Assembly: GCA_035507915.1 (NCBI GenBank)
Contig: DATJNS010000142.1
Location: 1-25,125 of the forward strand
From: JACQAI01 sp035507915
GTDB taxonomy: Bacteria; Pseudomonadota; Alphaproteobacteria; Elsterales; Elsteraceae
Length of the DNA: 25,125 nt
Direction of reading: 5' to 3'
A program made the position numbers and the translations under genes. Positions 15,706-23,327 of this stretch are shown here, piece after piece (position 1 is the first letter of the stretch; the number at the start of each line of letters is the position of its first letter). The notes beneath the pieces were generated by a model. It saw only the letters and a program-made list of their open reading frames with translations. It had not been told where the DNA came from and searched no databases.

Positions 15706-15840
15706 CCGTCATGGCCGGCCCTGTGCCGGCCATCCACGTCGCGCCGACGCTTGGTGCTGGGCAGGTTCTCCGCCGGTCACGCGCCAGACGTCGCGCGACG
15801 TGCCGACGTGGATGGCCGGCACGATGGTCGGCCATGACGG
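15706..15840. repeat. REPIN-like inverted-repeat element between dctP and dctQ genes
   Basis: The left arm (15706-15741) and right arm (15804-15840) are near-perfect inverted copies. They share 19 uninterrupted bases (cgacgtggatggccggcac and its complement) and 12 more at the outer ends. Each arm is itself a palindrome of ATGGCCGGC and GCCGGCCAT type. A 62-base spacer separates the arms. The element starts ccgtcatggcc and ends ggccatgacgg. It resembles palindromes I recall as abundant in alphaproteobacterial intergenic regions. No ORF for a transposase is inside, so it would be a non-autonomous element. Confidence 0.82.
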
Positions 15841-15888
15841 GTGGGGTTTTCGTCGGTGACTGCGTACACGCGTTCAACTGCCACAGAC

Positions 15889-16896
15889 CTACGAACCCGG
15901 GACCGCGCGCACCAGCGCCAGGATCTTCACCGCGTGCGGCCCGAGCTCCTTGGCGAGCTGATCCTGAATCGGCAGGGCGGCCTTGATGAAGCCCGATTTG
16001 TCGACGTCGCTGACGATCTTGACGCCCATCTTCTGCAGCTTGCCGAGCGACTCGTGATCGAGCGCGATCGCTTTGGCGATCTCCTCCTTGTTGACCTCGT
16101 CGGCGGCGGCTTGCACCCAGCCCTGCTGTTCCGGCGTGAAGCTGTTCCATGCCTTGTCGCTGACCCAGATGAAACTGTTGTTCGCCTCGTGCTCGGTCAT
16201 CGACATGATCGGCGCCACCTCGTAGTGCTTGTTGGTGAGGTAGACGTTGACGCCGTTCTCCGCGGCGTCGACCACGCCGGTCTGCAGCGAGGTGTAGACG
16301 TCGCCGAACGGCATGTGCACGGTCTGCGCGCCGTAGGCCGGGAAGTGCGTGTCCTCGGTCTTGGTGGCCTGGACGCGCACCTTGACGCCCTTCATGTCCT
16401 CGACCTTGTGGAACTCGCGCTTGGCGTACATGTCGCGCAGGCCGAGCGTCATCAGGGTAAGGATGTGCGAGCCCTTGACGGTCTCGGACACCATCTGCTT
16501 CATCGCGGCGATCACCGCGGGATCGTGCAGCGCGCGCTGCAGATGATCCTCGCCGCGGAAGATGTAATGCAGCGAGAAGACGCCCGCCTCCGGCGCCACG
16601 GTCGCCGCGTTGGCGCTGGCGCTGATGATGAAGTCGATGTCGCCGGTGCGCACGGCCTGGAGCATCACGGGTTCCTGGCCGAGCTGGGCACCGGGGAACT
16701 GATCGATCATCATCGTTCCCTTGCTCAGCTCATCGAGCTTCTTGCCGAAGATGTCGGCCGCGATGCCGTAGCCGGTCGTCCGCGGCTGATCGTAGCCGAA
16801 GCTGAAATGGCGCACGTCGGCCGCCCGTGCTGGCGTGCCGGCGGCGAACGTGCCGAAAAGGGCGAGCGCGCACCACGCCCGCAGCGACGTCGTCAT
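15889..16896 (-). CDS. TRAP transporter periplasmic solute-binding protein (DctP family)
   Basis: The 335-aa protein has a signal peptide (MTTSLRAWCALALFG, cut near ARA/AD, residue 25). The mature protein has the DctP fold: GKKLDELSKGTMMIDQFPGAQLG (51-73), then QAVRTGDIDFIISASAN. MKGVKVRVQ (168-176) contains Arg174, which matches the family's carboxylate-binding arginine. MPFGDVYTSLQTGVVDAAENG (195-215) follows. It delivers an organic or sugar acid to the permeases. The start at 16896 is fixed by GGAGGGG upstream and by the signal peptide; the longer frame to 16989 would bury both. It is transcribed first and is divergent from the ridA-gnd-gntK genes, which suggests a shared substrate pathway. 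Confidence 0.95.
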   Translation of the reverse strand: MTTSLRAWCALALFGTFAAGTPARAADVRHFSFGYDQPRTTGYGIAADIFGKKLDELSKGTMMIDQFPGAQLGQEPVMLQAVRTGDIDFIISASANAATVAPEAGVFSLHYIFRGEDHLQRALHDPAVIAAMKQMVSETVKGSHILTLMTLGLRDMYAKREFHKVEDMKGVKVRVQATKTEDTHFPAYGAQTVHMPFGDVYTSLQTGVVDAAENGVNVYLTNKHYEVAPIMSMTEHEANNSFIWVSDKAWNSFTPEQQGWVQAAADEVNKEEIAKAIALDHESLGKLQKMGVKIVSDVDKSGFIKAALPIQDQLAKELGPHAVKILALVRAVPGS

Positions 16897-17039
16897 CGGA
16901 GTCCCCTCCCTTTGTTTGAGGGTCAGACTTCCTGATCGATGCCATCCGCGCAAGGGCTTCTTTGCGATCGCTCTGGCGGCTGGTCCCATCGACGCGCGCG
17001 CGATAGGGTCGAGCCGGGACGACGAAGGGAGGCCGCCGC

Positions 17040-17393
17040 ATGACGATCGAGCGATGGGCGGGCAGCGCGCCAGGACGCAGCCGGATCGTCCGCCACGCCG
17101 GCGTCGTCTACACGGTCGCCACCGCGCGCGACAAGGTGCGGTCGGTCGGTCGGCAGACCGCCGACGCGCTCGCCGTGATCGACGGCAACCTCGCCGAGGC
17201 CGGCACGGACAAGTCGCGGCTCCTGTCGGCGACCGTCTACATCACCGACATGGCGCACAAGCCCGAGATGGACGCGGCGTGGCGCGCCTGGGTGGCCCCC
17301 GCCGGCGCGCCACAGCGCGCGTGCGTCGCGGTCGCGCTCGAGGGCGACGATCTGGTCGAGATCGTCGTGACGGCGGCGGCCGACGCGACATGA
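17040..17393 (+). CDS. RidA-family (YjgF/YER057c/UK114) protein
   Basis: RidA proteins hydrolyse reactive enamine/imine intermediates; several subfamilies have other or unknown roles. The 117-aa protein keeps R93-x-C95 (matching E. coli RidA Arg105 and Cys107) and Glu107 in VEIVVTAAA (Glu120 in E. coli). The segment GRQTADALAVIDGNLAEAG (37-55) is the usual helix. It is shorter and more divergent than archetypal RidA, so it may belong to another Rid subfamily. AAGGGAGG seven bases upstream fixes the ATG. Its stop overlaps the gnd start (ATGA), so it is coupled to the gluconate genes. Confidence 0.88.
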   Translation: MTIERWAGSAPGRSRIVRHAGVVYTVATARDKVRSVGRQTADALAVIDGNLAEAGTDKSRLLSATVYITDMAHKPEMDAAWRAWVAPAGAPQRACVAVALEGDDLVEIVVTAAADAT

Positions 17394-18790
17394 GCGGCGA
17401 CGCCGACATCGGCATCGTCGGGCTCGGCGTGATGGGGCGCAACCTCGCGCTCAATTTCGCCGGCAAAGGCTACCGCGTCGCCGCCTGCGATGCCGACGCG
17501 GCGGCGCTGGGCCGGCTGGCGGACGCCTCCGGCGTCGTCGCGTGTCCCGACGCGGCGGCGCTGGTCGGCGCGCTCAGGACGCCGCGCACGGTGCTCCTGA
17601 TGGTGCCGGCCGGACTGCCGGTCGACACGGCGCTGGCGGGCCTGACGCCGCTGCTCGCCGCCGGCGACCTCGCGCTCGACGGCGGCAACTCGCACTTCGC
17701 GGACACGCGCCGGCGCGCCACCGAGCTCGCCGCGCGCGGCCTGGGCTTCCTCGGCGTCGGCATCTCGGGCGGCGAGGCGGGCGCGCGCGACGGACCGGCG
17801 ATCATGGCCGGCGGCACGCCGGCGGGCTACGCCGCCGCGCGGCCGTTGCTCGAGGCGATCGCGGCGCGCGCCGACGGCCGGCCGTGCTGCGGCTATTTCG
17901 GCACCGACGGCGCCGGCCATTTCGTCAAGATGCTGCACAACGGCATCGAGTATGCGGACATGCAGCTGATCGCCGAGACCGTCTTCCTGCTGCGCCACCG
18001 CCACGGTCTGACGCCCGACGCGATCGCCGACCGGTTCGCGGCGTGGAACGACGGCCCGCTCGGCTCCTACCTGATCGAGATCACGGACGCGGTGCTGCGC
18101 CGGCGCGACGCCGAGACCGGACGGCCGCTGGTCGACCTGATCCTCGACCGTGCCGGCCAGAAGGGCACCGGGCAATGGGCGAGCGTCGCCGCGCTCGAGC
18201 TCGGCGTGCCGGCGCCCACCATCGTCGAAGCGGTCGCGGCGCGCGCGCTGTCGGCGCTGCAGCCGGAGCGCGTCGCGGCCGCCGGCACGTTCGGCGACGC
18301 CGGCGCGCGCAACGCCGCGCCGCCGCCGCTCGATGCCTACCGCGACGCGCTGCTGGGCGCCAAGATCGCCGCCTATGCCCAGGGCTTCGCGGTGCTGGCG
18401 GCGGCGCGCGCGCACTACGGCTGGACGCTCGATCTCGCCGCCGCGGCGCGCGTCTGGCAGGGCGGGTGCATCATCCGCGCCAAGCTGCTGCGCGATATCG
18501 AGCGGGCGTTCGACAGCGACGCGGCGCCCGCCAACCTGCTGCGCGTGCCGGCGCTCGCCGCCCAGATCGTCGGCACGCTGTCGGGCTGGCGCGCCGTGGT
18601 CGGCGACGCGGCCGCGTCGGGCGTGCCGGCACCGGCGCTCGGCTCGGCGCTCGCCTATGTCGACGCCTACCGGACCGGCCGGCTGTGGGCCGACGTGATC
18701 CAGGCGCAGCGCGACTTCTTCGGCGCGCACGGCTTCGCGCGCGTCGATCGCCCCGGCACGTTCCACGAGAACTGGGAGGAGACCTCGTGA
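17390..18790 (+). CDS. gnd: 6-phosphogluconate dehydrogenase, decarboxylating (probably NAD-preferring)
   Basis: The enzyme oxidatively decarboxylates 6-phosphogluconate to ribulose-5-phosphate in the cytosol. The 466-aa protein is the full-length type. GIVGLGVMGRNLALN (8-22) is the dinucleotide-binding turn. GISGGEAGARDGP (124-136), HFVKMLHNGIEYADMQL (177-193, catalytic Lys180 and Glu187) and DRAGQKGTGQW all match the family. The C-terminal GAHGFARVDRPGTFH tail is also present. Where E. coli Gnd has FNRS after the second strand (the Asn-Arg that grips the NADP phosphate), this protein has CDAD (33-36). An acidic residue there normally favours NAD. The gene overlaps ridA-like and is followed by gntK after 10 bases. 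Confidence 0.96.
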   Translation: MSGDADIGIVGLGVMGRNLALNFAGKGYRVAACDADAAALGRLADASGVVACPDAAALVGALRTPRTVLLMVPAGLPVDTALAGLTPLLAAGDLALDGGNSHFADTRRRATELAARGLGFLGVGISGGEAGARDGPAIMAGGTPAGYAAARPLLEAIAARADGRPCCGYFGTDGAGHFVKMLHNGIEYADMQLIAETVFLLRHRHGLTPDAIADRFAAWNDGPLGSYLIEITDAVLRRRDAETGRPLVDLILDRAGQKGTGQWASVAALELGVPAPTIVEAVAARALSALQPERVAAAGTFGDAGARNAAPPPLDAYRDALLGAKIAAYAQGFAVLAAARAHYGWTLDLAAAARVWQGGCIIRAKLLRDIERAFDSDAAPANLLRVPALAAQIVGTLSGWRAVVGDAAASGVPAPALGSALAYVDAYRTGRLWADVIQAQRDFFGAHGFARVDRPGTFHENWEETS

Positions 18791-18800
18791 GGCGGTTCAC

Positions 18801-19334
18801 GTGATCGTGCTGCTGATGGGCGTGAGCGGCTGCGGCAAGACCACGGTGGGTGCCCGCCTGGCGGCCGCGCTCGGCGCCGTCTTCCACGAGGGCGACACGT
18901 TCCACCCGGCCGAGAACGTCGCCAAGATGGCGCGCGGCGAGCCGCTCACCGACGACGACCGCGCGCCGTGGCTCGCCGCCATCGCGGCGGCGATGGCGCG
19001 CGCCGAGCGCGCCGGCGAGACCGCTGTATTCGCCTGCTCGGCGCTGCGGCGGCGCTATCGCGACCTCTTGCGCGCGGCCTGCCCGGACCTCAGGCTCGTC
19101 TATCTGTCCGGCAACGAGGCGTTGGTGCGCGGGCGCCTGGAGGCGCGGCGCAGCCACTTCATGCCGCCGACGTTGCTGCCCAGCCAGTTCCGCACCCTCG
19201 AGCCGCCGGACGCGGGCGAGCAGCCGATCGTGATCGACGTCGTCGCGCCGCCCGAGCTGATCGTGGCGGCGATCCGAGCCGCGTTGGATTCGCCGGGCGG
19301 CGCCGCGCCGACGCGACTTCCGGCTTTACCGTGA
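18801..19334 (+). CDS. gntK: gluconokinase
   Basis: GntK phosphorylates D-gluconate with ATP to 6-phosphogluconate, the substrate of the preceding gene's product. The 177-aa protein is the thermoresistant small P-loop type. The Walker A is GVSGCGKTT (7-15), then FHEGDTFHPAENVAKMARGEPLTDDDR (about 28-54), the gluconate-binding signature. ACSALRRRYRDLLR (78-91), LVYLSGN, then SHFMPPTLLPSQFRTLEPP (137-155) complete the family motifs. The GTG at 18801 immediately precedes the conserved MGVSG segment and is the only sensible start. It lies 10 bases after the gnd stop, so the pair forms an operon. Confidence 0.95.
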   Translation: MIVLLMGVSGCGKTTVGARLAAALGAVFHEGDTFHPAENVAKMARGEPLTDDDRAPWLAAIAAAMARAERAGETAVFACSALRRRYRDLLRAACPDLRLVYLSGNEALVRGRLEARRSHFMPPTLLPSQFRTLEPPDAGEQPIVIDVVAPPELIVAAIRAALDSPGGAAPTRLPALP

Positions 19335-19379
19335 CGCGCCGGCCGGCTTAGCTTGGCCGCCAATTCGAGGGGGAAACGC

Positions 19380-20576
19380 ATGCGCGCACGACTTCCATTG
19401 CTTGCCCTGGCCGCCGGTGTCGCGGCCTGGAGCGCGTTCGCCCAGACGGCGGTTGCGCAGACCGTCGTCAAGGTGGGCGTGATCCTGACCTACTCCGGAC
19501 CCGAGGCCTCGCTCGGCGAGACGATCGATCGCGGCATCAAGCTGTGGATGAAGGAGCACGGCAACGACCTGCCGGGCATCAAGGTCGACCTGATCCGGCG
19601 CGACGACACCGGACCCAACCCGGAGGTCGCCAAGCGGCTCGCCCAGGAGCTCGCGGTGCGCGACAAGGTCAGCCTGCTCACGGGCGTGGTGTGGTCGCCC
19701 AACGCCGCCGCGATCGCACCGATCACCAAGGAGGCCAAGCTGCCCTTCGTGATCATGAACGCGTCGGGCTCCGCGATCGTGCGCATGTCGCCCTACGTCG
19801 CGCGTATCTCGTTCACCTTGTGGCAATCGAGCTATCCGCTCGGCAAGTGGGCGGCGACCCACGGCATCAAGCGCGCCTACACCGCGGTCAGCGACTTCAT
19901 CCCGGGCCACGACGGCGAGACGGCGTTCGTCAAGGCGTTCACGGAGAACGGCGGCACCATCGTCGATTCGGTGCGCTTCCCGCTGGCGAGCCCCGATCTC
20001 GCGCCGTTCTTCCAGCGCGCCAAGGACGCCAAGCCCGACGCGCTCTACGTGTTCGTGCCCGCCGGGCCGCAGTCGACCAACGTGATCAAGACCTTCAAGC
20101 AGCTCGATCTGGCCGGTGCCGGCATCAAGCTGATCGGGCCGCAGGACCTCACGATCGAGAACGAGCTGCCCAACATGGGCGATGCGGTGCTCGGCGTGCA
20201 GACCATGGGCGATTACGCGGCGTCGGCCGACCGCCCGGCCAACAAGGCGTTCGTCGCCGCCTGGCGCAAGGAGTACGGCCAGGCCTCCGATCCCGACTTC
20301 CTGTCGCTCGGCGGCTGGGACGGCATGGCGGCGATCTTCGACGTCATCAAGGCGCAGAACGGCAAGATCGATCCCGACAAGACGATGGAGCTGCTCAAGG
20401 GCTGGAAGCATGACAGCCCGCGCGGCCCGATCATGATCGACCCCGAGACCCGCGACGTCGTTCAACACGAGTACATGCGCGAGACCAAGAAGGTCGGCGG
20501 CCGCATCGAGAACGTCGAGTTCGAGGATTTCGGCGTGATCAAGGACCCCTGGAAGGAGTTCAACCCGGCGAAGTGA
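19380..20576 (+). CDS. ABC transporter substrate-binding protein, branched-chain amino acid (LivJ/HAAT) type
   Basis: The 398-aa protein has a signal peptide (MRARLPLLALAAGVAAWSAFA, cut near residue 27 before QTVVKVGV). It has the type I periplasmic-binding fold. KVGVILTYSGPEASLG opens the first lobe, IKLWMKEHG and RDDTGPNPEVAKRLAQEL follow, and LLTGVVWSPNAAAIAPI is the ligand-side loop. Proteins of this group bind amino acids, aromatic acids or amides, so the ligand is unsettled. No permease or ATPase genes are adjacent, so it is an orphan binding protein. GAGGGGGAAA upstream fixes the ATG at 19380 over an in-frame ATG at 19353. A 26-bp palindrome lies 29 bases after the stop. Confidence 0.93.
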   Translation: MRARLPLLALAAGVAAWSAFAQTAVAQTVVKVGVILTYSGPEASLGETIDRGIKLWMKEHGNDLPGIKVDLIRRDDTGPNPEVAKRLAQELAVRDKVSLLTGVVWSPNAAAIAPITKEAKLPFVIMNASGSAIVRMSPYVARISFTLWQSSYPLGKWAATHGIKRAYTAVSDFIPGHDGETAFVKAFTENGGTIVDSVRFPLASPDLAPFFQRAKDAKPDALYVFVPAGPQSTNVIKTFKQLDLAGAGIKLIGPQDLTIENELPNMGDAVLGVQTMGDYAASADRPANKAFVAAWRKEYGQASDPDFLSLGGWDGMAAIFDVIKAQNGKIDPDKTMELLKGWKHDSPRGPIMIDPETRDVVQHEYMRETKKVGGRIENVEFEDFGVIKDPWKEFNPAK

Positions 20577-20935
20577 CGATCCGGGTGACGGCGCGCACAC
20601 GACACGCGGGCGCCCGATCGGGCGCCCGCGGCGTCTCGTTGGGGATCTGGGCCGCGCTCGCCGTAGTGCTCAGCGCCTGCGAGACCGGGCCCGAGGTCGT
20701 GCAGAACGGCGTCAAGCAGTGCATCGCGCACGTCAAGCTGCCGCCGCAGTACGCCGAGCCCTTCTGCCGCTGCCTGGGTGACGAGCTCGAGCGCCGCTTC
20801 AACTACGCCCAGATCCGGCAATACCGGCTCAAGACCGACAACTGGACGTTCTTCCTCGACGTCGCCGACGATCAGAAGTTCATGGCCGTCCCGCATATAT
20901 GCCAAGCGCGCCACGTGCCCGAGGAATACCGCTGA
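20573..20935 (+). CDS. small cysteine-containing protein, predicted lipoprotein, function unknown
   Basis: I do not recognise the family. From the GTG at 20573 (GTGA overlap with the binding-protein stop) the product is 120 aa. It has an Arg-rich start, a hydrophobic stretch LGIWAALAVVLSAC (23-36) ending in a lipobox, and a soluble part with Cys50, Cys65, Cys67 and Cys110. PFCRCLGDELERRFNYAQ holds the close Cys pair. A perfect palindrome (20605-20630) falls in the first codons, so the true start may be later, for example TTG 20639. That start would leave a signal peptide without positive charge, so it is uncertain. The four cysteines may form disulfides or bind a metal. Confidence 0.65.
   Translation: MTIRVTARTRHAGARSGARGVSLGIWAALAVVLSACETGPEVVQNGVKQCIAHVKLPPQYAEPFCRCLGDELERRFNYAQIRQYRLKTDNWTFFLDVADDQKFMAVPHICQARHVPEEYR
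20605..20630. terminator. 26-bp perfect palindrome after the binding-protein gene
   Basis: CGCGGGCGCCCGA followed directly by its exact complement, 29 bases after the stop of the ABC binding-protein gene. It would form a very stable GC stem but with no loop bases and no downstream T-run. It may act as a 3' stabilising hairpin, a pause site, or a dimeric-protein site. Confidence 0.4.
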
Positions 20936-20944
20936 CGGCGTAGG

Positions 20945-20958
20945 CGCCCGCGCGGGCG
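20945..20958. terminator. short GC palindrome downstream of the lipoprotein gene
   Basis: CGCCCGC-GCGGGCG is a perfect 14-bp palindrome nine bases after the lipoprotein stop, followed by GGATTT. It could be a weak terminator. Only the three T residues support this. Confidence 0.25.
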
Positions 20959-20962
20959 GGAT

Positions 20963-20991
20963 TTGACACAAGCGTACGCGTCCTGTCCGAT
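20963..20991 (+). promoter_or_regulatory. candidate promoter of the alpha-hydroxyacid oxidase gene
   Basis: TTGACA (20963-20968) is an exact -35 consensus. TCCGAT (20986-20991) follows after 17 bases and matches 3 of 6 -10 bases. The start codon of the oxidase lies 32 bases further on. Confidence 0.35.
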
Positions 20992-21023
20992 GGCGACGGA
21001 CGCCAACCTGACCGGGATGCGAC

Positions 21024-22109
21024 ATGGCCGAGACCGAGTTCCTCAACCTGCACGAGATCATCAGGAGAGCGCGCCAGAATCTCGACCAGAACGTCTGGGA
21101 CTACATCGTCGGCGGCGCCGAGACCGAGACCACGCTCAAGCGCAACCGCATGTCGCTGGATTCGGTCGCCTTCCGACCACGCGTGCTGCGCAACGTCAGC
21201 CAGATCGACACGTCGGTGACACGCTTCGGACGCAAGCTGCGGCTGCCCGTGATGCTGGCGCCGGTCGGGTCGCTCGAGTCGTTCGAGCCGAACGGCGCCG
21301 CGACGGTGGTGCGCGCGGCGCACGAGTTCGGCGTGGCCCACATGCTGAGCTCGGTGTGCAAGCCCGGCCTCGAGGGCGTCGCCGACGCCGCGCCCGACGC
21401 GCTCAGGATCTTCCAGCTCTACGTGCGCGGCGACGACGCCTTCGTCGAGGATCACATCCGGCGCGCGATCGACAAGGGCTACACGGCGTTCTGCCTGACC
21501 GTCGACACGGCGCATTACAGCCGGCGCGAGCGCGACATCGCCAAGCGCTACACGCCGGCGCGCCGGCGTGGCGCGACGGGTCGCGAGTTCCAGGGCGCGC
21601 TCGACTGGCGCACCGTCAAATGGATCAAGGACAAGCACAAGATTCCGCTGGCGCTCAAGGGCATCGCCACCGTGGAGGACGCCAAGATCGCGCTCGATCA
21701 CGGCGTCGAGTGGATCTACGTGTCGAACCACGGCGGCCGCCAGCTCGACCACGGGCTGGGCTCGTTCGAGGTGCTGCCCGAGATCGTCGACGCGGTCGCC
21801 GGGCGGGCCCGGATCATGGTCGACGGCGGGTTCTATCGCGGCACCGACATCGTCAAGGCGATCGCCGCCGGCGCCGATCTGGTCGGCATGGGCCGCATGC
21901 AATGCTACGGCCTGGGCGCCGCCGGGCAGGCGGGCGTCGTGCGCATGCTCGAGATCCTCGAGGACGAGGTGGTGTGCTGCCTGAGTCTGCTCGGCGTCAC
22001 GAACTTCGGACAGCTCGATCGGTCCTACCTGCGCGCCGCCGCGCCGCCGACGCCGCCGCACGTGCTGAGCGCCTTCCCGCTGCTCAAGATCGACGACTAC
22101 GGCTACTGA
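21024..22109 (+). CDS. FMN-dependent alpha-hydroxyacid oxidase/dehydrogenase
   Basis: The family (glycolate oxidase, L-lactate dehydrogenase, mandelate dehydrogenase) oxidises L-2-hydroxyacids to 2-oxoacids with FMN. The 361-aa TIM barrel has full length. Family active-site equivalents are Tyr27 (WDYIVGGA), Tyr133 (FQLYVRG), Asp161 (LTVDTAHY), Lys212 (LALKGI), the catalytic His236 and Arg239 (SNHGGRQLD). The phosphate site is VDGGFYRG (266-273), then GADLVGMGR. No membrane segment is seen, so it is cytosolic and may use oxygen or a soluble acceptor. The substrate is not decided by sequence. The N-terminus is soluble and regular; the ATG at 21024 fits it. Confidence 0.93.
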   Translation: MAETEFLNLHEIIRRARQNLDQNVWDYIVGGAETETTLKRNRMSLDSVAFRPRVLRNVSQIDTSVTRFGRKLRLPVMLAPVGSLESFEPNGAATVVRAAHEFGVAHMLSSVCKPGLEGVADAAPDALRIFQLYVRGDDAFVEDHIRRAIDKGYTAFCLTVDTAHYSRRERDIAKRYTPARRRGATGREFQGALDWRTVKWIKDKHKIPLALKGIATVEDAKIALDHGVEWIYVSNHGGRQLDHGLGSFEVLPEIVDAVAGRARIMVDGGFYRGTDIVKAIAAGADLVGMGRMQCYGLGAAGQAGVVRMLEILEDEVVCCLSLLGVTNFGQLDRSYLRAAAPPTPPHVLSAFPLLKIDDYGY

Positions 22110-22119
22110 CCGACGCCGG

Positions 22120-23304
22120 TCAGTTCCAGATCGCGTGGCGCGCGGCGAGCTGCTCGGGGCTGAGCACGATGCAGTGGACGTCGGCACGGCGCAGCCGCAT
22201 GCAGGTGGCGATCGCCGTATCCTCGTCGTGATAGCCGACGACCAGGGCGCGATAGGGCGGCAGCGCGCCGACATAGCGCTGCACGATGAGGGGGCGGCCA
22301 CCGTCGAGATTGCCGCCGAGCGCGGCGCGGGCGGTATCGAGCAGCGTCTTCGCGTCGCGTTCCTGATGCGCGTTGCCGACGGTGAGCGCCCACCCCTGCA
22401 GCGGGCTCGCACCCAGCCCCGCCGTCAGCCCGGCCGCCGTCAAGCTCGCGGAGCTGCAGCCGGCCGGCAGCACCGGCTTGATCGACGCGGCGAGCCTGAC
22501 CGGAACGCGCCCGTCGGCCTTGAGGGACGGCGCGTACTCCTTGGGCACCGTGCCGGCGAAGCCCGCCTCCAGGAGCCGCGTGATCTCGGCGTGCCGCACA
22601 TCGAGGCTGGGCGCGCCGAGCAGCACGGCGATCAGCCGCCGACCGTCCTGCTGCGCCGACGCGATGATGTTGTAGCCCGAGCCGCACGTGAACCCCGTCT
22701 TGAGCCCGTCGGCGCCCGCGAAGCTGGCCAGCAGCCCGTTGATGTTGGGCAGCCGGCGGCCGTGCCAGGACATCGTCCGCGTGCCGAACAGCGCATAGCG
22801 ATCCGGAAAGTCGTGGATCAGCGCGCGCGCCAGCACCGCCATGTCGGCCGCCGTGGTGGTTTGCTGCGGATCGGGCAAGCCGGTGGCGTTGCGGAACACC
22901 GTCGCCGTCATCCCGAGCGTCCGCGCGCGCTCGGTCATCTGCTGGGCGAACGCGGCTTCGCTGCCGCCCATCCGCTCGGCGAGCACGACCGCCGCGTCGT
23001 TGGCCGAGCGCAGCACGGTCGCCTCGATCGCCTCCTGCACCGACAAGGTGGCGCCCTTGGTCAAGCCGAGCCGGGTGCCGGTCTGGTCGGCGGCATACTC
23101 GGAGGCGGTCAGCGTCTCGTCGGGCGCGAGGTCCTTCGACTCGAGCGCCTCGAAGGCGAGGTAGACGGTCATCAGCTTGGTGAGCGACGCGGGATACCAA
23201 GGCTGGTCGGCGTCGGCTGCGAGCAGCAGCGGGCCGCCGTCGTAGTCGAGCACGACGGCAGGGCTGCGCGCCGACGCACTCGCCGCGACGCACGCGAGCG
23301 CCAA
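22120..23304 (-). CDS. D-alanyl-D-alanine carboxypeptidase (S11 family, DacA/DacF-like)
   Basis: This periplasmic enzyme trims the terminal D-Ala of peptidoglycan stem peptides. From TTG 23304 the product is 394 aa. It has all three penicillin-binding motifs: SLTK (Ser40, Lys43), SAN (100-102) and KTG (202-204). About 120 C-terminal residues carry an extra beta-rich domain and end at LAARHAIWN. The TTG start leaves only an 11-residue hydrophobic leader. Read upstream in the same frame, LRYLVAVLALALACVAASASA is a full signal peptide that would begin at CTG 23331, overlapping the stop of the cNMP-binding gene (CTGA). I keep TTG as the formal start but consider the upstream one more likely. It converges with the oxidase gene across 10 bases. 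Confidence 0.93.
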   Translation of the reverse strand: MALACVAASASARSPAVVLDYDGGPLLLAADADQPWYPASLTKLMTVYLAFEALESKDLAPDETLTASEYAADQTGTRLGLTKGATLSVQEAIEATVLRSANDAAVVLAERMGGSEAAFAQQMTERARTLGMTATVFRNATGLPDPQQTTTAADMAVLARALIHDFPDRYALFGTRTMSWHGRRLPNINGLLASFAGADGLKTGFTCGSGYNIIASAQQDGRRLIAVLLGAPSLDVRHAEITRLLEAGFAGTVPKEYAPSLKADGRVPVRLAASIKPVLPAGCSSASLTAAGLTAGLGASPLQGWALTVGNAHQERDAKTLLDTARAALGGNLDGGRPLIVQRYVGALPPYRALVVGYHDEDTAIATCMRLRRADVHCIVLSPEQLAARHAIWN

Positions 23305-23327
23305 CGCCAGGACGGCGACGAGGTACC

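Noticed and set aside
15706..15840. Insertion sequence
   Set aside because: Only 135 bases with no transposase; better described as a non-autonomous palindromic element.
17040..19334. Complete Entner-Doudoroff or pentose-phosphate cluster
   Set aside because: Only gluconokinase and 6-phosphogluconate dehydrogenase are present; edd, eda, zwf and pgl are absent from the window.
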